A stretch of DNA of 64,000 nt from DASUPK01 sp963782345 (GCA_963782345.1 CAWAJF010000010.1:62001-126000); one strand, 5' to 3'; positions 42,001 to 50,451 are shown, counted from the first letter of the stretch. Notes: generated by a model from the sequence alone, not told the origin. A program made the numbers and translations.

Positions 42001-43461
42001 TACCGCCGCTTCGGCCACAACGAGACGGACGAGCCCGCCTACACACAGCCGCTGATGGCGGCCAAGATCAAGGAACATCCGCCAGTCAGCCAGCTCTACG
42101 CGGAGGAGCTGGTCAAGGAGGGCATCGTCACCCCGGACGAGGTCGAGGAGCGGAACAGCGAGCGGCAGAAGTCGCTCAGGGTCACCCACGACGAGCTTCG
42201 CCGGAAGATCGAGTCGGGCGACTACGCGGACCCGACTGCCACCGGCACCGGCGAGCTCGACCGCACGCGCAGCCCGAGCGTCGAGACCGCGGTCCCGGAG
42301 GAGCGCCTCCGCAGGCTGAACGAGGAGCTCCTCCGCGTCCCGGACAGCTTCACCATCCACCGCAAGCTCCGCAAGCCGCTCTCCAAGCGCCTCGACGCGA
42401 TGAACGACGGCGGGATCGAGTTCGGACACGCCGAGGCCCTGGCGCTCGCCTCGCTGCTCACCGAGGACGTCCACATCCGCTTCACCGGGCAGGACACCGA
42501 GCGCGGCACCTTCTCCCACCGGCACCTCGTCCTCCACGACGAGAAGACCGGCCTGCACTACGCGCCGATCCAGAACCTGGCGGAGGCGTCCGCTCCTCTC
42601 GAGCTCCACAACAGCCCGCTGTCGGAGTCGGCCTGCCTCGGGTTCGAGTACGGGTACTCGGCCGCCGCCCCCAACTCCCTGATCCTGTGGGAGGCCCAGT
42701 TCGGCGACTTCGGCAACTCGGCGCAGGTGATCATCGACAGCTTCATCGCGTCGGCCGAAGCCAAGTGGGGCCAGACCTCCCGCCTCACCCTGCTGCTGCC
42801 GCACGGATACGAGGGCGCCGGGCCCGAGCACTCGAGCGCCCGCATCGAGCGCTTCATCCAGCTCGCGGCCGAGGGAAACATCAGGCTCGCCAACCCCTCG
42901 ACGGCCGCGCAGTACTTCCACCTGCTGCGGCGCCAAGCCCACATCCGGAAGGCCCGGCCGATGGTCGTCTTCACGCCGAAGGGCCTGCTGCGCCTTCCGC
43001 GCGCGACCTCGACGCTCGAGGACCTCACGTCGGGGTCCTTCGAGTTCGTCCTCGACGACCCGCGCGCCGAGGGCCGCAAGGACAAGGTCGAGCGGCTGGC
43101 GCTGTGCAGCGGCAAGATCTACTACGACATCGACGCCGCGCCCAAGCGCGAGGAGATCGAGAAGGTCGCGGTCGCCCGCGCCGAGCTCCTCTACCCGTTC
43201 GCCAAGGAGCAGCTCACCGAGCTGATCGCGAGCTACCCGAGCCTGAAGGAGATCGTCTGGGTCCAGGAGGAGCCGCGGAACATGGGCGCCTGGTCGGTGA
43301 TGCAGCGGCGGATGCCCGAGCTGCTGCCCGAGGGCGTCGAGCTCGGCTACATCGGCCGACCGCCGCGCGCGAGCCCCGGAGAGGGCTACGCCGTCGCCCA
43401 CACCAAGGAGCAGGAGCGCATCGTCCTCACGACGCTGATGGGTCGAGCGGATCCGGCGTAG
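39040..43461 (+). CDS. kgd: 2-oxoglutarate dehydrogenase E2-E1 fusion with tandem lipoyl domains
   Basis: 1473 residues from ATG 39040. There are two lipoyl domains (PEMGESVTEGTVLEWHV...STDKVDAEV, lipoyl Lys47 and Lys188). A peripheral-subunit-binding domain lies at about 266-303 (TPVARRAAQANGVDLAGVKGSGPGGKITKSDV) and a succinyltransferase domain at about 325-560 (TSTYDHRVIQGAESG, His529). E1 spans about 602-1473 (MAHRGRLSVLAHN, HGDAAFPAQGVVAE, thiamine diphosphate site with IIQNNQIGFTT). It converts 2-oxoglutarate to succinyl-CoA. Mycobacterial Kgd has E2-E1 but no lipoyl domains, so this form is more complete. An in-frame palindrome lies in the linker at 39773-39808. Confidence 0.95.
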   Translation: MATRQTVQLLMPEMGESVTEGTVLEWHVAEGDSVEEGQTMVEVSTDKVDAEVPAPASGTVTKILIQPDEEIEVGKPMAEIDPNGGPPQKEVEAPAGAGAETVPDQDGGGSEDASSDGEARSNGAAGSTTATTDDASVSAGQSLEGGGLEIVMPEMGESVTEGTVLEWHVSEGDSIEEGDTVVEVSTDKVDAEVPAPASGTITKILVGPDETIEVGKPLAEMTKGAGPSGDGASTTRVAKPPAPEPAAPGREAEEAAVDDGEAVNLDTRATPVARRAAQANGVDLAGVKGSGPGGKITKSDVLSGGGDGGPPATAAEGEAQRLRGPAASLAKAMNESRSIPTATSFRELAVDTLDAKRKALNAVLKERGMKVSFTHLIAWAIVKAAQEWPVMGRAYEERDGKPTVIEPGGVNLGIAVDVERKGKRSLMVPCIKGADGLDFRGFHSYYEELITKTRENSLTADDFLGTNISLTNPGGLGTVASVPRLLAGQGTIVACGSLAYPVEWRHAPPEKIKALGVSKVMTMTSTYDHRVIQGAESGSFLRRIEELLQGEDDFYESVARDLEVEPSTITSAHAASASAPPLAAPGVPGGAPPPSVAAKPNMELLQAVQAATSLLKGYRTHGHLAARLDPLGSEPKGDPAIQPENLNLTPELMAQIPAEILRIGVEGETLLEVLPRMRESYCGTIGYQIEHLSSHQQRMWLRDMIETGWHRKPLEPEEKQALLDRLISVFAFERYLEKAYLGQKMFSIEGLDAVVPMLDEVFEMAHTEGAHDVVIGMAHRGRLSVLAHNIARPVEAIMAEFEGAKAIEAVKSLAAIPTGGTGDVKYHYGHGGVHKTRDDSEIGVRLYPNPSHLEHVDPVVTGAARASQTSRQNGRLEHDPMAAVPVLLHGDAAFPAQGVVAETLNLQSLKGYATGGTIHIIQNNQIGFTTDPEEGRSTPYAADMAKGFNVPIFHVNADDPEACLGAVRLAMAYRERWGRDVVIDLIGYRRFGHNETDEPAYTQPLMAAKIKEHPPVSQLYAEELVKEGIVTPDEVEERNSERQKSLRVTHDELRRKIESGDYADPTATGTGELDRTRSPSVETAVPEERLRRLNEELLRVPDSFTIHRKLRKPLSKRLDAMNDGGIEFGHAEALALASLLTEDVHIRFTGQDTERGTFSHRHLVLHDEKTGLHYAPIQNLAEASAPLELHNSPLSESACLGFEYGYSAAAPNSLILWEAQFGDFGNSAQVIIDSFIASAEAKWGQTSRLTLLLPHGYEGAGPEHSSARIERFIQLAAEGNIRLANPSTAAQYFHLLRRQAHIRKARPMVVFTPKGLLRLPRATSTLEDLTSGSFEFVLDDPRAEGRKDKVERLALCSGKIYYDIDAAPKREEIEKVAVARAELLYPFAKEQLTELIASYPSLKEIVWVQEEPRNMGAWSVMQRRMPELLPEGVELGYIGRPPRASPGEGYAVAHTKEQERIVLTTLMGRADPA
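39773..39808 (-). repeat. Palindromic element with the 20-base loop, copy 2, inside kgd
   Basis: Arms CCGCCGCC (39773-39780) and GGCGGCGG (39801-39808) flank exactly 20 bases. The 20-mer CCGGACGCGAAGCGGAGGAG at 39782-39801 is the reverse complement of copies 1 and 3. It encodes PGREAEE in the linker before the subunit-binding domain and keeps the frame open. Confidence 0.75.
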
Positions 43462-44119
43462 CTGCGGAGGAGACTGGCAGCTGCTTCCGCCGAAGCGGCG
43501 GTTTGCGTCTACTCCGACAGCCCGGCGGCTTCGAGGGCGTCGGCCCGCTTCGCGAACCATTCCGAACGGCGCGGCTTCCCAGTCCCGAATGTGAACACGA
43601 CCAAAGGTCCCGAGAACGCGCCGATCCGAGGAGCCGAAGCGAGCTGGGGAACTCATCGATGCCGGGGCCGACAAGGTCGTGTATCTCGATGGAGCGCTGC
43701 TTTCCATTACAGCGCGTCCGCTTTCTGATCGGCCCAAGCCCGGACAGCAAGCGCCGGCCCGAGTGGGCCGTCCGAGCAGGCCATCGCCCCCGCCCGAACG
43801 GCCCACGCTGGCTGGTTCAGACCGGCCCCGTGAGCGCTGCACGCCTGATCACGGCCACCGAGAGGGAGCGGCCGCAATCGGGGCATGAGCTGAGTCGAGC
43901 CCAGGAGTGGTGTTCCGCGTCGCAGCTCGCGCACCGATACGAGCGCTGCAAACGCACGAGCCTCCTCATGCCCACGTTGAAACCTGGATCTCCGTGGAAT
44001 CGCTCCATTGCGGCATCTTGCCGGGCGCACTCCGAGAAGCCTATGGACCACCGGTATGAAGATTGACCCCTGCCACTCCGACCGGATGTCGAACCATCCC
44101 CAGCCGCTAGTTTCAACCG
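43462..44119. other. 658-bp stretch without a convincing long gene
   Basis: The region between kgd and the DUF3817 gene has less regular codon structure. On the minus strand about 43680-43540 one frame reads DLVGPGIDEFP and, one base shifted, the next reads APRIGAFSGPLVVFTFGTGK...EWFAKRADALEAAGLSE ending in a stop, which looks like the C-terminus of a frameshifted gene I cannot name. One small zinc-ribbon frame is listed separately. Otherwise I see nothing. Confidence 0.4.
43817..43969 (-). CDS. Possible 50-residue zinc-ribbon protein
   Basis: From ATG 43969 the frame encodes RRLVRLQRSYRCASCDAEHH...LSSCPDCGRSLSVAV, with Cys-x2-Cys twice at the spacing of a rubredoxin-like zinc ribbon. Longer upstream starts exist. 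The clean metal motif is the only support; the gene has no clear ribosome site. Confidence 0.35.
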   Translation of the reverse strand: MRRLVRLQRSYRCASCDAEHHSWARLSSCPDCGRSLSVAVIRRAALTGPV

Positions 44120-44512
44120 GTGGCCACCTCTGAGCATGTGAATCCCCTCCCCCGGCCCGTGCCCGGGGCTCTCTTCAGATGGGTGAAGATCGCCTCCTGG
44201 TTCGAGCTCGGGCTCTTCTGTGGGCTGCTCTTCTTCTGGATCGCGCCCGGCTACCGATCGCAGACGGCCCTCTTCGGGCTGCTGCACGGCGTCGGCTACC
44301 TGGGCCTGTGCGCGCTGATCCTCTGGGCGATCTTGCGCCGCGAAGCGCCCTGGCCGCTGCTCGCGGGCACCGTCACGCCGCTTGGACCGGTCGGCGCGGT
44401 GATCGGGATCGAGCTGATCGAGCGCCGCGGCTGGGGAATCGGGCCCCGACAGTTGACACCAAGCGACCAAACGGGGAATAATCAAATCAGGCGGGAGGAC
44501 CTACTAGATTGA
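44120..44512 (+). CDS. DUF3817-like small membrane protein
   Basis: 130 residues from GTG 44120. FRWVKIASWFELGLFCGLLFFWIAPGYRSQTALFGLLHGVGYLGLCALILWAILRREAPWPLLAGTVTPLGPVGAVIGIELI has three helices with the G-x-x-H-G and PLGP features of DUF3817 integral membrane proteins. A charged tail (QTGNNQIRREDLLD) follows. Function unknown. Confidence 0.85.
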   Translation: MATSEHVNPLPRPVPGALFRWVKIASWFELGLFCGLLFFWIAPGYRSQTALFGLLHGVGYLGLCALILWAILRREAPWPLLAGTVTPLGPVGAVIGIELIERRGWGIGPRQLTPSDQTGNNQIRREDLLD

Positions 44513-44713
44513 CAAGGCTCGTTCCCGGGTCAGTCCCGCCTCCGGGAGCGATCGCGTCGGAAATCCCTCCCTGGCTACCGACGCGCAGGTGTGGCGCGGG
44601 CCGTGTGGACCCCCTGCCTCCCGCGGCCCCGCCACGCCGCTCTTTTCGGACCTTGCACGACCTGCGCATCTCGGGCCGAGCTGCCTGGCTTCAGGCCCTC
44701 CGCGCTCGGTCGA
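44513..44713. other. 201-bp intergenic region
   Basis: Between the DUF3817 gene and the end of aconitase. It is GC rich with small local palindromes (CCGCGGCC, CTCCGGGAG) but no open frame with a ribosome site and no recognisable tRNA or riboswitch. I see nothing definite. Confidence 0.5.
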
Positions 44714-47551
44714 CTAGGACTTCAAGTCGCGCAGAACCCGGTGCAGGATGCCGCCGTTCTGGAAGTAGCTGACCTCGTTCGGCGTGTCGATCCGGACCGT
44801 CCCCTTGAAGGTGACGTCGTCCGCGCCTTCGCGGTGAGCGGTGACCTCGACCTGCTTCGCCTCGCCGTTCTGGAGGTCGCCGACGTCGAAGGTCTCCTCC
44901 CCGGTCAGTCCCAGCGAGTCGATCGACTCGCCCTCCGGGAACTGCAGGGGCAGCACCCCCATCCCGATCAGGTTGGAGCGGTGGATGCGCTCGAAGCTCT
45001 CGGCGACCACGGCGCGGACCCCGAGCAGGTTGGTGCCCTTGGCGGCCCAGTCGCGTGAGGAGCCCGAGCCGTATTCCTTGCCCGCGAGCACGACGAGCGG
45101 CACGTCCTCGTCGGCGTACTTCATCGCCGCTTCGTAGATCGTCGTCTCCTCCCCGTCGGGGAAGTGTCGCGTGAAGCCGCCTTCCTTCTCGACCAGCCGG
45201 TTGCGCAGCCTGACGTTCGCGAACGTGCCGCGGATCATCACCTCGTGGTTGCCGCGCCTCGAGCCGTACGAGTTGAAGTCGCGAACCTCGACGCTCTGGT
45301 CCTGTAGCCACCGTCCCGCCGGGCTGTCCTTCTTGATCGCGCCGGCGGGTGAGATGTGATCCGTCGTCACGGAGTCTCCGAGCAGGGCCAGGACCCTGGC
45401 GCCCTGGATCGGCTCCACGGCCTCGGGCTCGGCCGGCATCCCCTCGAAGAAGCTCGGCTTCCGGACGTAGGTGGAGTCGGGCCACGTGTAGCGGTCCCCC
45501 TCCGGGACCTCGATCTCGCGCCAGCGCTCATCTCCCGTGAAGACGTCCGCGTAGCTCTTGGTGAACATGTCCGCCTTCACGGCCTCGCCCACGACCTCCT
45601 TGATCTCCTCGGAGGTGGGCCAGACGTCGGACAGGTAGACGGCCTCGCCGTCGGAATCCTTGCCGAGCGGCTCGCTGGTCAGGTCGACGTCCATCCGGCC
45701 GGTCAGGGCGTAGGCGACCACCAGCGGAGGCGAGGCGAGATAATTGGCCCTCGTGTCGGGGTTGATCCGGCCCTCGAAGTTTCGATTGCCTGAGAGGACC
45801 GAGCAGACGACCAGGTCGTTGTCGTTGACGGCGTTCGAGATCGCCTCCGGCAGGGGACCGGAGTTTCCGATGCAGGTCGTGCAGCCGTAGCCGACGAGGT
45901 TGAACTGAAGCCGATCGAGGTACTTGTCGAGCCCCGACTTCTCCAGGTACTCCGTCACCACCGTCGACCCGGGTGCGAGGGAGGTCTTCACCCACGGCTT
46001 GCGGATCAACCCCCGCTCCACCGCCTTCTTGGCGAGCAGGCCCGCGCCGAGCATCACCGAGGGGTTCGAGGTGTTCGTGCAGCTCGTGATCGCGGCGATC
46101 ACGACCATGCCGTGGTCGAGCTCGATCGTCTGGCCGTCCTCCAGCTGAACCGGGACGGCGTCGTTGGTCTTGCGCTCCCCCGCCACCGCGGTCAGCCCGG
46201 CGTGCCTCGGCTTGCCGCCGTCCCCGTCGTGATCCTCGGCGGGCGGGTCCGAGGCCGGGAAGGATTCGTCGATCGCGTGGTCGCGCATGTTCCCGAGCTG
46301 CTCTCCCGCCTCCGGATCCCACTCCTGCATCGCCTCGAGGAACGCGGGCTTCGCGTTGGTCAGTGCGATCCGGTCCTGCGGGCGCTTGGGGCCGGCGATG
46401 CTCGGCTCCACCTCGCCGAGATCGAGCTCGAGCGTGTCGCTGTAGGTCGGCTCCTCGGAGTCGGGCTCGTGGAAGAGGCCCTGTTCGCGTGTGTAGGCAT
46501 CGACCAGCTCGATCTGCTCGGTCGGGCGGCCGGTGAACTCGAGATAGCGGAGCGTCTCGGCGTCGATCGGGAAGATCGCGCAGGTCGAGCCGAACTCCGG
46601 CGACATGTTGCCGATCGTCGCCCGGTCGGCGAGGCCGAGCCCCGCGATGCCCGGGCCGAAGAACTCGACGAACTTGGAGACGACCCCCTTCTCCCTGAGC
46701 ATCTCGGTGACGGTCAGCACGAGGTCGGTCGCGGTCGCCCCCTCGCGAAGCTCGCCGGTGAGCTTGAAGCCGATCACCTGCGGAAGAAGCATCGAGATCG
46801 GCTGGCCGAGCATGGCCGCCTCCGCCTCGATCCCACCGACGCCCCAGCCCAGGACGCCGAGGCCGTTGATCATCGTGGTGTGGGAATCGGTCCCGACCAG
46901 TGTGTCGGGATACGCCTGCATCAGCGCGGGCTCCTCCGCTTCGCGTCCGGTGCCGGCTTGGTCGGGGGCAGGACGTGTGTAGACGCACTGCCCGAGGTAC
47001 TCGAGGTTGACCTGGTGGCAGATCCCGGTGGCGGGCGGCACCACCCTGAAGTTGTCGAACGCGGTCTGGCCCCAGCGCAGGAAGGCGTAGCGCTCGCCGT
47101 TTCGCTCGTAGTCGCGCTCCTCGTTGATCCCGAAGGCCTTCTGGTTGCCGAAGGCGTCCACCTGGACGGAGTGGTCGATGATCAGGTCGACGTCGACCTG
47201 CGGGTTGATCGCGCTCGGGCTGCCGCCCAGGTCCTCCATCGCGTCGCGCATCGCCGCCAGGTCGACGACCGCCGGGACCCCGGTGAAGTCCTGCATCAGC
47301 ACGCGGGCGGGCTGGAAAGGGATCTCGACCGACGGATCCGCCTTGGCGTCCCAGGTCGCGATCGCCTCCACGTCCTCGGAGGTGACCGAGGTGCCGTCCT
47401 CGAGCCGGAGGGCGTTCTCGAGCAGGACCTTCAGGGAGTACGGAAGCCGCGCGACGTCGAACTTCTCCTGCAGCGCATCGAGGCGGTGGATCTCCACCCT
47501 GCGGCCCGAGACCTCGAGTTCCGCGCGCGCTCCGAAGCTGCCGCTGCTCAC
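44714..47551 (-). CDS. acnA: Aconitate hydratase A
   Basis: 945 residues from a GTG start. DLIIDHSVQVD, VGTDSHTTMINGLGVLGWGVGGIEAEAAMLGQP, AAITSCTNTSNPSVMLGAG and YGCTTCIGNSGPLP give the substrate residues and the Cys ligands (TSCTN and CTTC) of the 4Fe-4S cluster. EYGSGSSRDWAAKG and IGMGVLPLQF are the swivelling domain. Residues about 194-212 (PAPDQAGTGREAEEPALMQ) interrupt a normally short loop before AYPDTLVG and come from the palindromic 20-mer. It interconverts citrate and isocitrate, and the iron-responsive role of AcnA is possible. Confidence 0.96.
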   Translation of the reverse strand: MSSGSFGARAELEVSGRRVEIHRLDALQEKFDVARLPYSLKVLLENALRLEDGTSVTSEDVEAIATWDAKADPSVEIPFQPARVLMQDFTGVPAVVDLAAMRDAMEDLGGSPSAINPQVDVDLIIDHSVQVDAFGNQKAFGINEERDYERNGERYAFLRWGQTAFDNFRVVPPATGICHQVNLEYLGQCVYTRPAPDQAGTGREAEEPALMQAYPDTLVGTDSHTTMINGLGVLGWGVGGIEAEAAMLGQPISMLLPQVIGFKLTGELREGATATDLVLTVTEMLREKGVVSKFVEFFGPGIAGLGLADRATIGNMSPEFGSTCAIFPIDAETLRYLEFTGRPTEQIELVDAYTREQGLFHEPDSEEPTYSDTLELDLGEVEPSIAGPKRPQDRIALTNAKPAFLEAMQEWDPEAGEQLGNMRDHAIDESFPASDPPAEDHDGDGGKPRHAGLTAVAGERKTNDAVPVQLEDGQTIELDHGMVVIAAITSCTNTSNPSVMLGAGLLAKKAVERGLIRKPWVKTSLAPGSTVVTEYLEKSGLDKYLDRLQFNLVGYGCTTCIGNSGPLPEAISNAVNDNDLVVCSVLSGNRNFEGRINPDTRANYLASPPLVVAYALTGRMDVDLTSEPLGKDSDGEAVYLSDVWPTSEEIKEVVGEAVKADMFTKSYADVFTGDERWREIEVPEGDRYTWPDSTYVRKPSFFEGMPAEPEAVEPIQGARVLALLGDSVTTDHISPAGAIKKDSPAGRWLQDQSVEVRDFNSYGSRRGNHEVMIRGTFANVRLRNRLVEKEGGFTRHFPDGEETTIYEAAMKYADEDVPLVVLAGKEYGSGSSRDWAAKGTNLLGVRAVVAESFERIHRSNLIGMGVLPLQFPEGESIDSLGLTGEETFDVGDLQNGEAKQVEVTAHREGADDVTFKGTVRIDTPNEVSYFQNGGILHRVLRDLKS
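46931..46950. repeat. 20-base loop sequence, copy 3, inside acnA
   Basis: CTCCTCCGCTTCGCGTCCGG is identical to 15466-15485. Flanks GCGGGC and GCCGGC are imperfectly complementary, so the arms are decayed or never complete. On the coding strand it gives TGREAEEPA inside an insertion that most AcnA proteins lack. Confidence 0.75.
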
Positions 47552-47591
47552 ATGAGCAGTATGACCGGTGACGCTCGGCGGCTAACCGCCG

Positions 47592-49880
47592 TCACCTCCG
47601 GTGCTTCTTGTGCTTCTTGTGCTTCTTGTGCTTCAGCTTCACCTTGCTGATCTGGACGGTGTTGCCGGCCGCGTCGACGGTGGTCACCTTGACCCGGAGA
47701 CCGCGGCCTCGGCGGACGGCGGTGCGGCCGTGCTTGCTGAGCTTCACCTTGACGACCTTGCTCTGACCGCCCGCGATGGTCGCCCCGCCCTTGCCCAGCA
47801 CGTGTGCGTGCTTCTTCTTCTTCCGCTTCTTGGCCGAGCGGCCCTTCCTGCCCTTGCCGGAGCCGAGCAGCTGGACCTTGACGCGGCACGGGTTCGAACC
47901 GGGCGCCGAGTCGACGGGGACCTTCAGCTTCTTCTTGCCCTTCGCCTTCACCTTCCGGCCACTGAGAACCGCGCGCAGGTAGGAGACGGAGGAGTACTCG
48001 GGCGCGATCGCCGACCCGCAGGGAAGCGGCAACGGGGTGGCGACCTTCACCTGGCCGCCCGACGCGCCGGGGCCGTCGAGCACCGGCAGTCGCAGGTCGA
48101 GCCCCGAGACGGTCATGTCGCCCTGCCCGTTCGCCGGCCGGCCGTAGCTGTTGAGGTCCCCGCCCCCCGCGTCGCGCGGGAGCAGTTCGAGCTTCGCGAC
48201 GTGGCCGGGCTCGAACAGATGACCCGACGGGTGCAGCTGGAAGACCTGCCGCGCGGTCCCCACGACCGGTCGGAAGAGCTGCCGATCGACGAGGGTCTCC
48301 GTGCCATTCGGGTCTACGTCCAACAGGCGAGCCGCCATCTCCGAGTTCGCGGTGGGGGAGCTGATCCTCGCGACCACGGTCGGTGAGCCCATCAGGGTGT
48401 AGCCGCTTCCGACCGCCGCCGGCAGCCGGTAGGTCGCCACACCCGGGAGGTCGCCGGCCGAAGCCGAGGCGCATGAGCCCCCTCCGGAAACCGGATCGAA
48501 CGTCGTGTCGACGCTGGCCGAGCCCCCATTCGCGGAGATCGCCTTGGTACCGGAATCGATCAGCCGGACCTCACCATGCTGCAGGCCCGCCCAGCTGCCG
48601 GCCTGGAACGGGCCGCCGGACGGCGCGGAGGTCGGGCAGGTGATCGCGTAGGCGGTCGTGCCCTGGAACGGCTGTGAGCCGGCGCCCTTCACGTAGTAGT
48701 CGAGCCAGGCGTTCTGCGCCGCATCGCGAGCGCTGCTGTCAGCCGCCTTGTTTGCGGCGCGCATGTGCCCGAAGTCGCCGAAGAACATCGAGATCGGGGC
48801 GCCCGGATACTGGGCCCGGATCCGGTTGTAGTAGCGGATCGCCTCGTCGGCGGGGAAGAGATCATCCGTGAAGCCGTTCGAGATCAGCAGAGGTGCGGGC
48901 GCCTCGGAATGGTCGATGTAGTACGCCGAGTGGTGGGCCTCGATCTCGTCCAGGGCCGCCTTGGTCGTTGGATCGCCGTCATATGGCTCGCCTGCGTCGA
49001 GGCGCGCCTTCCACGCGGTCACATCGGCGGCGAAGTCGGTGCACGGAGACGGGTAGGGCGCTTGCCCGCAGTAGCGGCCGGTGACCGTGCCGGTCACGTA
49101 GAGGCCGTTCTGAAATGACAGCTTCTCGATCCCGACGCGGCCGCTGTATGGCGAGTCCGCGACGTAGTCCAGGGTGCCGCCGTTCGGGGCGAGGGCGTAG
49201 GACAGATCGCTCCAGGGGATGTCCGGCGCGGCGCCGGCGATCCGCATGGAGATGTGATTAACGGGGCTGGTCCAGGGCACCAGGCTGCCGTCCGGCATCA
49301 TCACCCTGTCCTTCAGCGTGCCCAGCTGCAGCGAGAGGCCGCCACCGTAGGAGCCGCCGGTTGCGCCGACGCGCTGGCCGTCGACGAGACCCGCATCAGC
49401 GAGTTCACCGGCGAAGAACTGCGCGTCGCGCACCTCGTAGCGGTCGTCCATCAGGTGGATGAAGCCGTTGTCACAGGCGGCTCCGCCCGCCGTGATCGAG
49501 GCATCGGAGCCGCAGGACTCGCGGAAGCCGCGGTCGGTCATGCTGAAGACGGCGTAGCCCCGGCTGGTGAAGCGCCGCAGGCCGTTCGTGGAGCCTGAGT
49601 CACCGAAGCCGATCTTTCCGCCGCCGTAGCCATGCCCGACGATGATCAGCGGATAGTTGCCGTCGGCACCGCCCGGATCGGGCGGGAAGGCGACGTTGAC
49701 GTCGATCGGCGTGCCGTCCCAGCTCGGCGAGGTACTCCGCGGGCTTGAGCTACCGCACTCGCGGACATTGTCCGCGGCGACGGTGCAGGTAACACCGAGT
49801 GCATTCGGAATCGCCGCCTGCGCGCTCGATGCAGCGAGGAGCGAGCCGAAGATGGCCGACATGACGACGAGCTTCCGCAT
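47592..49880 (-). CDS. Secreted S15-family (CocE/NonD-like) hydrolase
   Basis: 762 residues from ATG 49880. MRKLVVMSAIFGSLLAASSAQAA is the signal peptide. VAFPPDPGGADGNYPLIIVGHGYGGGK opens the alpha/beta hydrolase domain, the nucleophile is Ser in GATGGSYGGGLSLQL, and the acid and His are probably in NGFTDDLFPADEA and DFGHMRAANK. Residues about 420-640 form a beta-rich domain as in X-Pro dipeptidyl-peptidase C-terminal domains. The last 120 residues are strongly basic and end in KLKHKKHKKHKKHRR. It is an extracellular peptidase or esterase; substrate unknown. Confidence 0.85.
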   Translation of the reverse strand: MRKLVVMSAIFGSLLAASSAQAAIPNALGVTCTVAADNVRECGSSSPRSTSPSWDGTPIDVNVAFPPDPGGADGNYPLIIVGHGYGGGKIGFGDSGSTNGLRRFTSRGYAVFSMTDRGFRESCGSDASITAGGAACDNGFIHLMDDRYEVRDAQFFAGELADAGLVDGQRVGATGGSYGGGLSLQLGTLKDRVMMPDGSLVPWTSPVNHISMRIAGAAPDIPWSDLSYALAPNGGTLDYVADSPYSGRVGIEKLSFQNGLYVTGTVTGRYCGQAPYPSPCTDFAADVTAWKARLDAGEPYDGDPTTKAALDEIEAHHSAYYIDHSEAPAPLLISNGFTDDLFPADEAIRYYNRIRAQYPGAPISMFFGDFGHMRAANKAADSSARDAAQNAWLDYYVKGAGSQPFQGTTAYAITCPTSAPSGGPFQAGSWAGLQHGEVRLIDSGTKAISANGGSASVDTTFDPVSGGGSCASASAGDLPGVATYRLPAAVGSGYTLMGSPTVVARISSPTANSEMAARLLDVDPNGTETLVDRQLFRPVVGTARQVFQLHPSGHLFEPGHVAKLELLPRDAGGGDLNSYGRPANGQGDMTVSGLDLRLPVLDGPGASGGQVKVATPLPLPCGSAIAPEYSSVSYLRAVLSGRKVKAKGKKKLKVPVDSAPGSNPCRVKVQLLGSGKGRKGRSAKKRKKKKHAHVLGKGGATIAGGQSKVVKVKLSKHGRTAVRRGRGLRVKVTTVDAAGNTVQISKVKLKHKKHKKHKKHRR
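47601..47636 (-). repeat. 9-bp tandem repeat encoding the KHK tail
   Basis: GTGCTTCTT is repeated three times (47601-47627), followed by a variant GTGCTTCAG to 47636. On the coding strand it encodes the (KKH)n tail of the secreted hydrolase. The array could vary in length by slippage without shifting the frame. Confidence 0.8.
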
Positions 49881-49964
49881 TACCTCTCCTGTCCTCGAAA
49901 CGATGGCTGCGTGTCCCTCACACGCAGCGCGTCTCTCCTTGACGCGCAACGGGAGGTTACCCGG

Positions 49965-49998
49965 CTTCGCCATCAGATCGCGGCGACGAGCGGCCGCC
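49965..49998 (-). repeat. 34-bp repeat, copy 1
   Basis: Minus strand starts GGCGGCCGCTCGTCGCCGCG and ends TGATGGCGAAG. It differs from 53924-53957 at two of 34 positions. It lies between the hydrolase start and the cupin gene. Confidence 0.8.
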
Positions 49999-50049
49999 AA
50001 TGGCCCGGTCGCCGCTCCCTTGAACGCATCTGGGTGAGACTATTCGGCC

Positions 50050-50451
50050 GTGCCGTTCACGCTCAGGAACCTGAAGGAGGACCTGGAGGATGTCGGGTCC
50101 AACTTCGACGGCGCGCCGGACCTGGAGTTCCGCTTGGCGACCAAGGCGCTCGAGCTCGAGCAATCCGGCCTGGGCTACCAGCGCGTCCCGCCCGGCTATC
50201 GCTTTCCGTACGGCCACACGCACAACAAGCAGGAGGAGGTGTACGTCGTAGTTGGCGGGAGCGGGCGGATGAAACTCGACGACGAGATCGTCGAGCTCAA
50301 GGAGTGGGACGCGGTCCGCGTCCCGCCCGGTACGTGGCGAGGCTACGAGGCCGGGCCGGAGGGCCTCGAGATCATCGTCATCGGCGCGCCCAATCTCGGC
50401 GAGGCTCCGCGCGAAGACGTCGAGGGCCGGCGCGACTGGTGGGCTGACTAG
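50050..50451 (+). CDS. Cupin-domain protein
   Basis: 133 residues from GTG 50050. YRFPYGHTHNKQEEVYVVVGGSGRMKLDDEIVELKEWDAVRVPPGTWRGYEAGPEGLEIIVIG gives the cupin motif 1 ligands (His56, His58, Glu62 or Glu63) and motif 2 core. It is a small single-domain metal-binding cupin of unknown enzymatic role. Confidence 0.88.
   Translation: MPFTLRNLKEDLEDVGSNFDGAPDLEFRLATKALELEQSGLGYQRVPPGYRFPYGHTHNKQEEVYVVVGGSGRMKLDDEIVELKEWDAVRVPPGTWRGYEAGPEGLEIIVIGAPNLGEAPREDVEGRRDWWAD

Noticed and set aside
40528..43842. Very long open frame antisense to kgd
   Set aside because: It is a GC-bias shadow: low-complexity Val/Leu/Asp/Arg composition, no domain, and the plus strand carries a full set of catalytic motifs.
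44513..44713. Possible structured RNA in the gap before aconitase
   Set aside because: Only short GC palindromes are visible and no known RNA class core could be recognised.
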